Assembly: GCA_030035585.1 (NCBI GenBank)
Contig: CM057482.1
Span: 48,651,501 to 48,715,500, forward strand
DNA length: 64,000 nucleotides
Direction of reading: 5' to 3'
Source of the DNA: Dugong dugon
Taxonomy: Eukaryota > Chordata > Mammalia > Sirenia > Dugongidae
A program made the translations under genes and the position numbers. Below are positions 34,972 through 45,751 of the stretch, piece by piece. The notes below the pieces were generated by a model, which had not been told where the DNA came from, made no database searches, and was given only the letters and a program-made list of their open reading frames with translations. Position 1 is the first letter of the stretch; the number at the start of each line of letters is the position of its first letter.

Positions 34972-35195
34972 CATCATGAGTCAGAATCCACTCCACGGCA
35001 ACTAACAACAACAACCTTCATGAATCAGAATCCAGTCCACAGTAACTAACAACAACAACCATCATGAGTTGGAATCCACTCTATGGCACCTAACAACAAC
35101 AACCATCATGAGTTGGAATCCACTCTATGGCAACTAACAACAACAACCATCATGAGTTGGAATCCACTCTATGGCAACTAACAACAACAACAACA
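34972..35195 (+). repeat. 44-bp tandem repeat from a SINE tail, five units
   Basis: Units begin at 34972, 35016, 35060, 35104 and 35148, exactly 44 bp apart. Each reads C[A/T]TCATGA...GAATCCA followed by CTCTATGGCA-like bases and CTAACAACAACAAC. Units 3-5 are nearly identical, so expansion is more recent there. Confidence 0.95.
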
Positions 35196-35870
35196 CGATT
35201 TATATAACTAATCCCCTCTTGTTGGATACACAGTTAGTTTCTCATATTTTTGCTAGTATTTAAAAAACAAAAACAAACAAAAGAACAGCGTTGACACTAC
35301 TTCCTTATACAATCATTAACTGTTCCTCAGGATAAATTCCTGGTTTTGGAATTGCTGAGTTTTTCAAAGCTTTCAGCATATGTTTCCAGGCTTTCCTCCC
35401 CTTTCCACTTGCACCTCACAGTACCAGCATTCCTTTCACCTACAATTTTAAAACTTTCCAAAACATTTTAAATTTCATATGTGAAAGACAGTATTGTGAA
35501 AGACAGAAAGACAGTTGAATGCTGTCTGATTTTTTTCCATGTGCTTATTAGCCAACATTTCTTTATCCCACTTCTCAGTTGGGGCATTCAGCTCTTCCTT
35601 ACTGACTTGAAAAGCTCTGCTATGTGTTCAGAAAACAAGCCCCTTTCTGCCATATGTTGCAAACATTGACCCGGTTTATCAAGGTTTTTTATTTTAAGAG
35701 CCTAATCTATCAATAATTTTCTAGGAATGCTTTTGGGCACGACATTTCTGTTTGCCTGATATTAGTATACCTATACCAGGTTCTTTGGTTCATATTTGCC
35801 TGGTATATCTTTCCTCATCCACTTAAGTTTTAACTTTTCTATTTTCTTATGTTTTAGATATCTTTCTTGT
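35196..35870 (-). mobile_element. Old L1 3'UTR fragment, continuation
   Basis: CCCCTCTTGTTGGATACACA and GGATAAATTCCTGGTTTTGG fit an old L1 3'UTR read in reverse. Beyond about 35480 identity is uncertain. Confidence 0.5.
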
Positions 35871-35874
35871 ATAT

Positions 35875-36035
35875 AGCTGTATCAGTCAGTCCCAGCAGGA
35901 AGCAGACAGCATAATTACACTAGGATTAGCCAAGGAGGCTTTAATAAAGACACTATCTATAAAGGTGTGAGCAGAGTGCAACAAAGCCACAGGGCTGGTG
36001 CAGTTCCTTGGGGCTAGTAACAGAAGGAATGGCTG
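35875..36035. repeat. Unclassified interspersed repeat, left part
   Basis: Phrase CAGTCCCAGCAGGAAGCAGA then GGAGGCTTTAATAAAGACAC, reminiscent of an ancient mammalian interspersed repeat whose name I cannot give. Probably continues at about 36496-36720 after two SINEs. Confidence 0.4.
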
Positions 36036-36046
36036 GTTAAGCCTCT

Positions 36047-36384
36047 ATTGTTGTTTCTGTTAGCTGCCCCTGACTCATGAGTAGGCCCCCGACTCATGGG
36101 GACCCCACGCACAACAGAACGGAACACTACCAAGTTGACTGCAGATTGAACCCTTGATCCACAGGATTTTCCTTGGCTGATTTTTGAGAAGTAGATTGCC
36201 AGGCCTTTCTTCCTAGTCCATCTTAGTCTGCAAACTCCATTGAAATCTGTTCAGCATCATAGCAACACACAAGCCTCCACTGACAGATGGGTAGGGGCTG
36301 CGTATGAGGTGCATTGGCCAGGAATTGAACCCAGGTCTCTTGCATGGAAGGCGAGAATTCTACCAGTCAACCACCAATGCCTTT
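36047..36384 (-). mobile_element. SINE with a tRNA-Gly head and RTE-like tail
   Basis: On the minus strand it starts with a nearly intact tRNA-Gly-like sequence, then about 200 bp of body, then an RTE/BovB-like tail ending in TTGTTG on the plus strand. Flanks gttaagcctct (36036-36046) and gttaaacccct (36385-36395) match at 9 of 11, both differences transitions. Confidence 0.85.
36311..36380 (-). pseudogene. tRNA-Gly-like head of the SINE
   Basis: Reading from 36380 down, 70 nt can be aligned end to end with tRNA-Gly(GCC): acceptor GCATTGG pairing with CCAATGC, T-arm GGTTCAATTCC (B box) and A-box-like TGGTTGACTGGTAG. About 10 differences from the consensus I remember, including an anticodon position reading TCC. 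It is part of a SINE, not a stand-alone tRNA gene. Confidence 0.8.
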
Positions 36385-36395
36385 GTTAAACCCCT

Positions 36396-36494
36396 AACCA
36401 AAACCAAACTCGCTGCCTTCGAGTGGATTCTGACTCACAGCTACCCTGTAGGGGTTAGCTGCTGAGCTCTTAACCATTACACCACCAGGGCTCT
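36396..36494 (-). mobile_element. AfroSINE type A, internally deleted
   Basis: AACCAAAACCAAACTCGCTG start and CCACCAGGGCTCT end on the plus strand, missing about 60 bp of the middle. Confidence 0.85.
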
Positions 36495-37375
36495 AGGGGT
36501 CCTACATTTAGAGGGAAAGGGAGCGCGGAGCTGTGACCTTGAGGGGCGCTGGCTGCTGGAGGAGTGAAGGAATAAAGAACTCACTCTCCTCCCTCCCTCA
36601 CTCTCCTGCCCAGTTTCCCCTTGGCTGAACTCAGCCATAAGCCGGAAGCAGGGAGTCTGTGGACAGGCCAGTCTCCAAGGCAAGACAGTGGGGTAGAAGA
36701 GCTCAGAGTGGATCTGGTAGGTAAATGAAATATACCTGGCATAATGGCAATTTTTGTTTTGATTTAATATAACAACCTTTGTCTTCTAAATGGAGCAATT
36801 AGTCTATTTACTTTTACTGAAACTATTGATGGAGGTGGACTTATTTTGAACAACTTGTTTGGTGTGTTCTGCTTGTTTTGCTTTCCTTTGTGCCTCGGGG
36901 TCCCAGCTTAATGCAAGTCTCCTGTAAGACTCCCCACCTCACGTGGGCTCTGCAGGTGCAGCAAATGCCCTAACATCAGACAGCACCACCGTTCCACCCA
37001 CCTCTCTGGATGGCAGCATTTAACCAGCATTTACAATTCTTTCCTGTGGGAGGGTGGTTTCATTAGAACACCTGGTCTTTCATACTGCTGGGAATGGAAG
37101 TCCACAGCATCTTTTAACATTTAAATTCTGTCTTTGTTTTGGGGCAGTTTGTTAGCAATTTAGGAAAAAAATAAATTTGGATTACCTTATACTGAAATAA
37201 ATTCCAGATTGTGAAGAAAAGCAAACCAGAAACAAACTGGGAAAGACAGGGAAAAAAAAATGGTTATCAAAACTCTGGGAGGGAAAACTGAATACTGTCT
37301 TTTGAACATGACATATTTCTGAAAATAAATAATGAAGTCCAATGTCCAAAACTTACATGCATTTATATACTCGAG
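36495..37375. other. Intronic sequence; first part repeat-like
   Basis: 36496-36720 probably completes the repeat at 35875. The rest is unique AT-rich sequence with no exon seen. Confidence 0.4.
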
Positions 37376-37573
37376 AAGTCCTTGGGTGGTGCAAACAACT
37401 AACACGCTTGGTTGATAACTAAAAGGTTGGAGATTCGAGTCCACGAAGAGGTGACTCAGAAAAAAGGTGATCTACTTCCAAAAAATCAGCCACTGAAAAC
37501 TCTGTGCAGCACAGTTCTACTCTGACACACATGGGATCACCATGAGTGGGAGTTGACTCGCCGACAACTGGTT
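37376..37573 (+). mobile_element. AfroSINE type B
   Basis: From AAGTCCTTGGGTGGTGCAAA through CTGTGCAGCACAGTTCTACT to GACAACTGGTTTA. Ends next to an LTR copy. Confidence 0.88.
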
Positions 37574-37607
37574 TATTCTAGGGAGAACTTGGTTGCTAGA
37601 ATGCTGG

Positions 37608-38100
37608 TGTCATGGATTGAATTATGGCCCCCCAAAAACCATGGCTGGGCCATGATTCCTGGTATTGCGTGATTTTCCTATATGCTGTAAATCCTAACTC
37701 TACAATGTTAATGAGGAAGGATGGGCTGCAGCTGAGTTGGTGAGGCAGGACTCAATCTACAAGATTGGATCGTGTCTTGAGGCAATGTCTTTTGAGATAC
37801 AAAAGAGAGAGAAGAGATAAGCGAGCAGAGAGACATGGGGACCTCATACCACCAAGAAAGCAGTGCTGGGAACAGAGCGAGTCCTTTGGGCCGGGGGTCC
37901 CTGAGAAGCTCCTCAACCAGGGGAAGATTGATGACAAGGACCTTCCACCAGAGATGATAGAGAGAGAAAGTCTTCCCCTGGAGCTGATGCCTTGAATTTG
38001 GACTTGCAGCCTTTAATAGACCGTGAGAGAATAAATTTCCCTTTGTTAAAGCCATCCATTTGTGGTATTTCTGTTACAGCAGCACTAGCTGACTAAGACA
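37608..38100 (+). mobile_element. Solo LTR, ERVL/MaLR-like (copy 3)
   Basis: TGTCATGGATTGAATT to GACTAAGACA, AATAAA near 38030, perfect 5-bp TSD gctgg at 37603-37607 and 38101-38105. 493 bp. Confidence 0.92.
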
Positions 38101-38105
38101 GCTGG

Positions 38106-39380
38106 ACAATGCAAGCAGCATAGCGTGGAAGGCACCTTTGCACCTAAATGTTGGCAGCTGGATGAACCTGAGAAACGGGTTTAAGGTGAGTTCTTCCTCT
38201 TTCCTGTATCTTCTTATTTTTCATTTCCTACAACACTTAGTATTTTATTTGCAAAAGTTAAATACTCAGGGAGACAAGCCTCATCTTTTTGATAAGGTCC
38301 ATTATCAGAAGATGCAGGCCTCCTACACAATATACCACGATTCATAAATGACCACAAAGGCAGTAGGGTCATAGTGATCACCTACAGAAGTGGGATAATG
38401 TTTCTCTTTTCCTTGAACAAAGATTTCTGGGGAAGGTCTCACTGTAACTCACTCGAAAGAGTAGAAGTGAGGCAACGAGATTGAAGCACAGGGTAATATT
38501 AATGCAAAAATGGGGTTAAAATGCAACTTTTTGACAACTACTTTGATGGTGACTGGAAATTTCACCACGTTCTTCGTTTGTTTCCCAAGGAGTGAGGCTC
38601 TATAATTGAACATTCCAGAAATGAGAGTTTAGTGACAAGCTCTAAAACTGGCACAGAAGGCAAGTGCTTTAAATCTGACTTCCTTTCCAGCAGTGAACAC
38701 AAGATAGATTGAGTCGCAGAACACAGATTGCAAAATTTCAGCTCTTATCTTGGAAATGAGGATTAGCTCCAAACAGATGTCAGTAAAACAGAGGTCAATA
38801 AAACTCACCATAAAATGTGAACAGTTATGCCCTTAGGAAAGAAGAAATGTATGAGAGAGCCACAGGAATGAAATCAAGAAACCACGGAACATTTTATGAT
38901 AAATAAGGGAAAAAACAGTCACGCAAGATAGACTATTTCTTCTCCTTTTAACCGATTATTAAACATTTTACTGAGTACGCACAGGTGAAAACAGAGCTGA
39001 TTAAAAAGATATGAACTCTTTATTTAAACAAGAGGCATGCACATTCATTCATCCATCATTCAACTGTTACTTATTAGCCACATTCTAAATGCTGAGAGAG
39101 AGATGGAAGACCTTGTACTGGCTTTCCACAGGCAGAATCAGATCAGATTGGTTCTAAATATCATTCCTTTGATTAGCTATCACTCTCCAGTATTTATAGA
39201 GATTACTGAAGCCATTTTTCAATCTGCCACCTGAGCATGTGTGCTTCAGCCCGGGCTCCATAGGGAACACATGGGTCTGAGAAACACATGGGTTGAAACT
39301 TTCCGGGAGGTACAATCCCAGGGCACAAGGGTGAGGGGAAAAGGGGATGAGGTAAGCGGGGGGAGCAAATACAAGGGGGC
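38106..39380. other. Intronic sequence
   Basis: Unique, AT-rich, with no exon, RNA gene or clear repeat visible. Confidence 0.45.
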
Positions 39381-39391
39381 TTGTTCCAAGC

Positions 39392-39596
39392 TGGAGACCC
39401 TGGGTGGTATGAACAGTTGACATACTTAGCTGTTAACCCAAAGGGTAAAGGTTGGAGTCCACCCAGAGGTGCCTTATAAGAAAGCCCTGGTAATCTACTT
39501 CTGAAAAATAAACCATTGAAAACCCTATGGAGCATAGTTCTACTCTGACACACATGGGGTCACCATTAGAGTCAACTTGATAGCAACTGGTACTGG
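39392..39596 (+). mobile_element. AfroSINE type B
   Basis: GAGACCCTGGGTGGTATGAA to GATAGCAACTGGTACTGG, with a perfect 11-bp TSD ttgttccaagc at 39381-39391 and 39597-39607. Confidence 0.94.
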
Positions 39597-39607
39597 TTGT
39601 TCCAAGC

Positions 39608-40653
39608 AATGTCACAACAAAACAAAGCAGGCTGTTTGGTCATGGGAATCTTTCAAGCAGACCTTGAGGAACCACGGTGCCTTAGAACTGTCTGTCAGGG
39701 AGCAGGGTCGGAGGGAGTGAGTGGGATTTATCTCCTATCTCACTGGGCTATGTGTGCCCCTACAGGCGTCATTTTCCTCTGCACTCCCAGGTTGTTACCT
39801 TGTCTTTCAGCAGCTAGGTGCTGGGCAGCCAGACACCATGCCTACCAGGAAGTGAGGTCCCATGGGTCTGACCTGACCCCTGGAGGCAGTGCATCTCCAC
39901 CTGGTGGGGACAACGGCAGCTGCGCCCAAGCCCTAACTTCTCTGCAGGGAGGCCCGGGGAGGCTAGGACTGTGCCCTGGGCAAGAGGGGGTCTTGAGAGC
40001 AGCGAGGCTGACCCAGTCTGGGGAGGCACCTAACGGGCTCAGCACGACATTTATGTAGTGAAGCGCAATCAATACACATGCTTCCAGGGATAAGGCATGA
40101 ACTATCATCAGTAATGTCTGGAAAGGAACAACTTCCTAGGCCTGCTTTAGTCTTCCATTCAAGCGAGCGGAATGTCTCCGTGAGACGACACTGTCCAACA
40201 GTATACGGCAGAATCTGGTGTGTAACGGACAAGAGTAAGCAGTTCCAAGGAAGCTTAATCAAGAAATACTTACTGGCGCCTTCGATGCTGCAGGCACTAT
40301 GGGCAAACACACAGCACAATCCTGAAACCTCTATCAATCCTCATGAAGGAGTCATTCAGCTGGAACTTTCCCACATTTAAGCCTCATCCAAGCCCAATAA
40401 AGTAGATACAATTTTTTCCCATCACACATGTGCAGAAACCAAGATCGAAAGAAGTGCGGGGACTAGGCCAGCAGGGGAGCGGAGCCCCACACCTGCTAGC
40501 CTCTGCTCAGCTCACCTAAAACACAGCCCCAGCCAAGACAGAACGTGACCACAGAGATGCCTTAGACCACCTCAGCGTATGCGGCAGCCTGGTCCTCCCC
40601 CACCCCACCTTCTCCCTGACACCTCTTCTCAGTCAAGCCGACCTGAATGTGGT
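39608..40653. other. Intronic sequence with a MIR-like part
   Basis: Mostly unique. 40380-40470 has a MIR-like look (AATAAAGTAGATACAATTTT then AGAAACCAAGATCGAAAGA). Overlapping open frames on both strands near 39800-40050 reflect high GC rather than genes. Confidence 0.45.
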
Positions 40654-40945
40654 TCAGTTTTTAATTTTGTTTTCGTTGTGGTAGATATATATGTAACAAA
40701 ACATTGGCTATTTCAACCATCTTCACACGTACAGTTCAGTGGCATGATGTCATCATGTTGTTCAACCATCACCCTTATCCATTCCCAAATTATACCGTCA
40801 CCCTTAACAGAAGCTTGGGGTCCCCTCCGCTCGCCCCTGGTAACCACTAATAAACTTTGGTCTGTATGCCCTTGCCTGTTTTAGACATTTCCTGTAAGTG
40901 GAATCATACACTGTTTGTCCTTTTGTGACTGGCTTATTTCACAAA
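40654..40945 (-). mobile_element. Old L1 3'UTR fragment
   Basis: CACGTACAGTTCAGTGGCAT, CCCCTGGTAACCACTAATAA and TTTGTGACTGGCTTATTTCA are typical of a widespread old L1 3'UTR. Orientation inferred from memory. Confidence 0.65.
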
Positions 40946-42059
40946 AGTGGTTCAGTTTTGATCTTCTTAACACCCCTGTGCCCCCAGCGCTGATGGTGGC
41001 AAGCGTTGGCAAAAGCACTAAAGTTTTGTGGGCCTAGCTTGCCCTAGCTTCCACTTTCAGGTTTGTGGGAAGGAGAAGACCAAAGATGAGATTCCACAGA
41101 AGTAAGCCGGCAGTGTCAGCTGCACTGGCTGCCCTCCGAAGAAAGCAGAGATGTGTGGGAGCTCTCCAATGACTAGGACTGGGAAACCGGCCGGCATGCA
41201 CTTGAAAGCCGCAGGGCTCATTCTCTCCTCCCAGCATTTTCAAAACCCAGCTGTTGGCCAGTAAGTTTTTGTTTATTTTGCTTGGAAAAAGTGTCATTTA
41301 AAAAGCAGAAGAGAGGAACGGAAAGGCACTTGCTGAGTTCAGGACTTGAAAGGGTTTTCCGTTTCAGCCAGTTCATTGGGTGGCAATCCAGAGTGCCTTC
41401 AGTGCAGCAAACTAGGACTCTGTTGTTTCCAAATTCCTGGGTTCTCCATAAATCACAGCCAGTTTAATCCAGGGCTTCCTTCTGGTTTGGTTCCAACCCC
41501 TGCTGAGAATTTGCATTTCTAACAAGTTCCCTGCTGAGAATTTGCATTTCCACCCCAGATACACTGAATCAGAATCTACATTTTAACAAGATTCCCCAGG
41601 TGATTCTTAATGTACACCTTCCTGGGAACTCGTTAGAAATGCAAACTATCAGTAGGGGTTCGAGCCAGAATGAACTAGTTCAAAACCTTGGTTTAATCTT
41701 CCTCAAAGGTGCTGGGGCTGGTCTCCACCAATTACCTCTGGGTGAACTTTCCCAGAGGTTTCATGAAGGGACCAGTTCCTAAAGGCTTTGGTATAACTTG
41801 TGCTTGTAGAGGTGGGGCAGGGCAGGCGGGTGGGGTGAGGAGAAAAAAGGGACCTTTCATGACATGCTACTATGTGCCTGGCTCTGTGTTAGATACATCC
41901 ACACCCATCATGTGCTCATAATGGGCCTGGGCAGGAGTTAACTCACAAGGTTTCCCAGCCAGCCACTGAGACCCCAGGTCTTTCTGTCTGTACATGTATG
42001 CTCTTTACATCGAATCACACCATGGCCGCAAGTGAAAAATGCCATACATAGTCTGGTAA
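40946..42059. other. Intronic sequence
   Basis: MIR-like phrase CTACTATGTGCCTGGCTCTG near 41868-41887. A direct repeat of about 24 bp (CCCTGCTGAGAATTTGCATT) lies at about 41499 and 41530. Otherwise unique. Confidence 0.5.
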
Positions 42060-42420
42060 CTGTCTTACAATTCCTGGCACTTCTGCTTGTTGGCTTGCTG
42101 TCATGATAGTTACTTCCCTATGTTTTAATTTATATTTTCTTTGATGAGTACAAAGATCTTATGTTTGCTGGTTATTTGTATTTTTCTTTATGAGTTGCCT
42201 TTCCAGGATCTTTGCCTATTTTTCTAGTGAAGCGCTTTGCATATTTCTTAGTGATTTGTAAGTACTCTTTATATATTAAGGCTATAACATGGTATAAAGC
42301 TCTGTTTGTGATCATCTAACCTTGTGCGTTGAGATGTTACAGAGAAATAAAGTATCTGCCTGTGTATTAGAATTTTTTATACCAAATATTGTTACAATTT
42401 CTCCCCCCTGGAAAAATTTT
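42060..42420 (-). mobile_element. Old L1 fragment, reversed
   Basis: GGATCTTTGCCTATTTTTCT and AAGTACTCTTTATATATTAA fit an L1 3'UTR read in reverse. Confidence 0.5.
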
Positions 42421-42714
42421 TAGCACATTGAGAATTCAAATGGTGACTGTTTACCGATTAGCAAGATTTAGTCAGAAAATTAGTTTGGTTGACTAAATAT
42501 GTAAAGTCAATGGCAACTGGATCTTCACTCCTCTCAGTGGGCCTTGGAAGAAAGAAACTAATGAAACAGCCCTTGGTTGCGACGTGCCCCTACCTCCTGG
42601 GGGAGCGACAAGCAGCTCTATTTGGATAAAGAGGAGCTGCGGAGAAGGGGACAGAGCACTTAGTAAGGTCTGAGTCTTGGCCATACCTAGAATGCATCCC
42701 CCTTAAAGTGTATT

Positions 42715-42999
42715 GCTGCTGTTAACAGTTGTTGCCAAGTCGGTTCCGACTCACAGAGACCTTACGTATAACAGACAAAACATCGCCCAGTCCTGCACCA
42801 TCCTCAGGATCATTGGTATGTTTGAGCCCATTAAAAAAAACCAAACCTGTTGCCATCGAATGAATTCCGACTCATAGCGACCCTATAGGACAGAGCAGAA
42901 CTGCCCTATAGGGTTCCCAAGGAGCGGCTGGTGGATTTGAATTGCTGACCTTTTGGTTAGCAGCCAAACGTTTCACCACTGCACCACCGGGGCCCCCCG
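42715..42999 (-). mobile_element. SINE-BovB chimera in one insertion
   Basis: Plus strand left part (about 42715-42831) is a BovB 3' end in reverse; right part (about 42832-42998) is a complete type A SINE in the same orientation. Outer flanks ttaaagtgtatt (42703-42714) and ttaaagtatatt (43000-43011) match at 11 of 12, and I see no TSD around the SINE alone. In minus-strand reading: SINE, then T-rich junction, then BovB tail. Confidence 0.8.
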
Positions 43000-43053
43000 T
43001 TAAAGTATATTCCTCCCAAAAGAAAGTCTGCTATCTATATGATTTCTAGTATG

Positions 43054-43884
43054 CAGTGGTGTGCTTGATCTGGCCTGCAGTGACGTACAAGGGCCGACTG
43101 TTAAATTTTCAGGAACTAGCTAGTTGTTGAGCAAAACCTTTACTAAAGATTAAATGATATGAATTTATAATCAAATAAATTATATTTAAAGCAAAGGTAA
43201 CAAATACTCAAAAAATATCACTTCCTAATTATTTCACATATTCTGCCATTACCTATGCTTTAGGGATTATTTATGTCTATTCTATCTATACAATGGAAAT
43301 ACTATCTAATGGTGTGCCACTGCGCCTCTCCTTCTAACTCCACACTCAGTGATGTCACCTTGGTAACTTGAAACCGGCTATGGTGGGAGTGTTAATACCA
43401 CAGAAACTGACAAATACTGTACAAATCAGGGCTTGACTTACTGTCGATTTTCTGGACTTAAGAAAGTAATGAAGAAAATGTTAATAATCAGATTAAACTT
43501 AAAAGTGTGTTGTGTCTGTAGCCATTCCATAAAAAATTTGAGGAAATATTCTTCCATTATTTGAAAACTATTATCCAGTCCAGCAAAGAAGTTGCTCACG
43601 TCATAGACGAAATAATGAAGCTCTGACATATGTCTGTTGTTTTTCTGATGAAAACACTGACCAATATTTATGTTGGAAGAACACCCAACCAACTGCAACT
43701 ATAGGCTGGCTACAGATACAAGAGTTTGGCAAAAATCAACAAAAGCGTTCTCCGACAATCAAGTGGCTACATGGAATTTACAATAAGGAATACTGTGTAT
43801 TTTATTATAGACTTATGAATGAGCACATACCCGTAATTTCCACTCAGAGTGTTGGGTTGTTAGACATGTACCGGCACACCACTG
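43054..43884. mobile_element. Non-autonomous hAT DNA transposon
   Basis: Terminal inverted repeats of at least 11 bp (CAGTGGTGTGC at 43054 and its complement ending at 43884) bound 831 bp. Flanking 8-mers ctagtatg and gcaatacg share 4 of 8 positions, the rest mainly transitions. No transposase can be read. Confidence 0.7.
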
Positions 43885-43923
43885 GCAATACGGGCCTATG
43901 GGTGGGAAAAATGGGAACGGGGT

Positions 43924-43940
43924 GGGGGGGGGGGGGGGGG
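43924..43940. repeat. Poly-G run
   Basis: A run of about 17 G. It may be an assembly or length-variable tract. Confidence 0.85.
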
Positions 43941-44028
43941 TGTCTCAAATAACACCCAAATAAACAGGCCTCTTAATTACCAAGTAACAGAGCACTTAAT
44001 TCAATTGCAACATGTAAATGAGATAGAG

Positions 44029-44229
44029 CAGGGGGCAGCAAACTGTGCCCCAAGAGACTCACCCCGTTTGTAAAGGTTTGTGGGAACACAGCCAGGCCCA
44101 CTTGTACTGTCCATGGCTGCTTTTGCATTATAATGGCAAAGCTGAGTCATTGGAACAGAGACCATATGGCTCACAAAGCCTAAAATATTTACTATCTGGA
44201 CCTTTACAGAAATAGTTTGCCAACCCCTG
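44029..44229. mobile_element. Short hAT-Charlie-like element
   Basis: 201 bp with ends CAGGGGGCAGCAAACTGTG and the complement of AGTTTGCCAACCCCTG. 8-bp flanks agatagag and ggctagag match at 6 of 8. It also has the phrase TTTACTATCTGGACCTTTAC seen in mammalian Charlie MITEs. Confidence 0.85.
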
Positions 44230-44239
44230 GGCTAGAGAG

Positions 44240-44806
44240 AAATGGAAAAGGTCATCTGTGAATTACTCAAGTTTGTTCAAAATATTTTATAAATGTTTTT
44301 CTAATATTAATTTTAATTGAATGGCGTTTTCTGCCAAACAGAAGTTTCTAATTTTAGGTACATAAATCTATCAAGATCATTATATGCTTTCCAAATGGTC
44401 AACCAATTGTCAATAGCTTTTATTCAACCCTTCATTCTTTCTCCATCAATTTGAAATGCTATACTTATTGTATCTGTATGGATCTATTTATGGACTGTCC
44501 TGGTCACTTGATTTACCTATTTTAACATCAATGCCACACCTTTTAAATCATTACAGTTTAACAATATGTTTAAATATGTAAAAATACTTACTCTTTTTCA
44601 GAATTTCTCTAGCTATTCTCTTACGTTCACTATTCCAAATAAGCTTTATAATCATTTGGCCAAGCTCCCCCATCCCCCTTAATTTCATTGTGATACTGAT
44701 TGGGATTATGTTAAAATGACAGATTCATGAAGAAAAGATAACTGAATATTTAGCCTTCCCATTCAGAAACACAGTATGTAGGAAAATCCTTAAAAACCAA
44801 TAAATA
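44240..44806 (-). mobile_element. Old L1 ORF2 end, reversed
   Basis: CAGAATTTCTCTAGCTATTC and CATTGTGATACTGATTGGG are reversed L1 ORF2/3'UTR phrases. The next L1 is inserted at its right end. Confidence 0.6.
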
Positions 44807-44807
44807 C

Positions 44808-45262
44808 ACAACTAGATGGTGCCCGGCTATCACCACTGACTGCTCTGACAGGGATCACAGTAGAGGGTCCCGGACAGAGCTGGAGAAAAATGTAGAACGA
44901 AATTCTAACTCACAAGAAAAGACCAGACTCATTGGCCTGACAGAGACTAGAGAAACCCCGAGAGTATGGCCCCCGGACACCCTTCTAGCTCAGTAATGAA
45001 GTTACTTTTGAGGTTCACCCTTCAGCCATAGACAGGCCCATAAAACAAAACGAGACTAAAGGGGCACACTAGCCTGGGGGTAAGTGCTAGAAGGCAGGAG
45101 GGGACAGGAAAGCTGGTAATAGGGAGGCCAAGGTCTAGAAGGACATGTTGTAGGGTTGTTAACCAATGTCATAAAACAATATGTGTACTAACTGTTTAAA
45201 GAAAAGCTAATTTGTCCTATAAACCTTCATCTGAAGTACAATAATTAAAAAAAAAAAAACCC
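44808..45262 (+). mobile_element. L1 3'UTR, 5'-truncated insertion
   Basis: ACTAGATGGTGCCCGGCTAT onward matches the young L1 3'UTR at 13285 and 24945, ending with an A-tail. Similar AACCAATAAATA (44796-44807) and ACCCAATAAATA (about 45285-45296) flanks suggest a TSD, with a tail and a second poly(A) stretch before it. Confidence 0.8.
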
Positions 45263-45299
45263 AATGGAATTGGAAAAAAAAAAACCCAATAAATATCCA

Positions 45300-45746
45300 T
45301 TGTAAGTGTCCACTGTGCGTTAACTGCCCGGGTGGGTTAAAAACATAAAGGAGTACACCCATACCTGTTGATCTGCTCTCTTTGAATCTCATCCAGGTGA
45401 GAGCCGGTGTCTCAGGCACAGAACTTCCTAACAGTCCTGACCCTAGGACATAACAGATGCTTCAGCTCATCAAAGGCATCTGTTAGATTTTAATATTCCC
45501 TTTGATTTTTATTTTCTGATCACAAACTTTTAAATAGAAAATCTAACCAAAAATATCCCACAGTCAGACACAAGAAAACCACTGGTTACAAGACTAAAGA
45601 GAATAACTCAACTCAGGGCTCTCTGCCGCTGGTATGGATGCGCTGAGACGGGATGGAGTAAGCCTGGGCCTGGGGTCAGAGGAGATGCACCCTGAATGCA
45701 GGCTCAGCCAGGGGAATGTAGGTGTGGTGTGGAATCAGCTTCCTCT
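45300..45746. other. Intronic sequence
   Basis: Unique sequence without a recognised feature. Confidence 0.45.
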
Positions 45747-45751
45747 TCCAC

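Larger units (their letters stand above)
34648..35195 (+). mobile_element. AfroSINE type B with an expanded 3' tail, split by a SINE
   Basis: Head GAGTCCCTGCGTGGCGCAG at 34648-34694, interrupted by a minus SINE at 34695-34847. It continues with AAGCTGAAAGGTTGGTGG to the 3' tail, which is expanded into a 44-bp tandem array. Confidence 0.88.

Noticed and set aside
34972-35195. CRISPR-like array, because of regular spacing
   Set aside because: The 44-bp units are contiguous with no unique spacers, they derive from a SINE tail, and the genome is mammalian.
36311-36380. Functional tRNA-Gly gene
   Set aside because: About 10 differences from the tRNA-Gly consensus, and it is continuous with a SINE body and flanked by the SINE's TSD.
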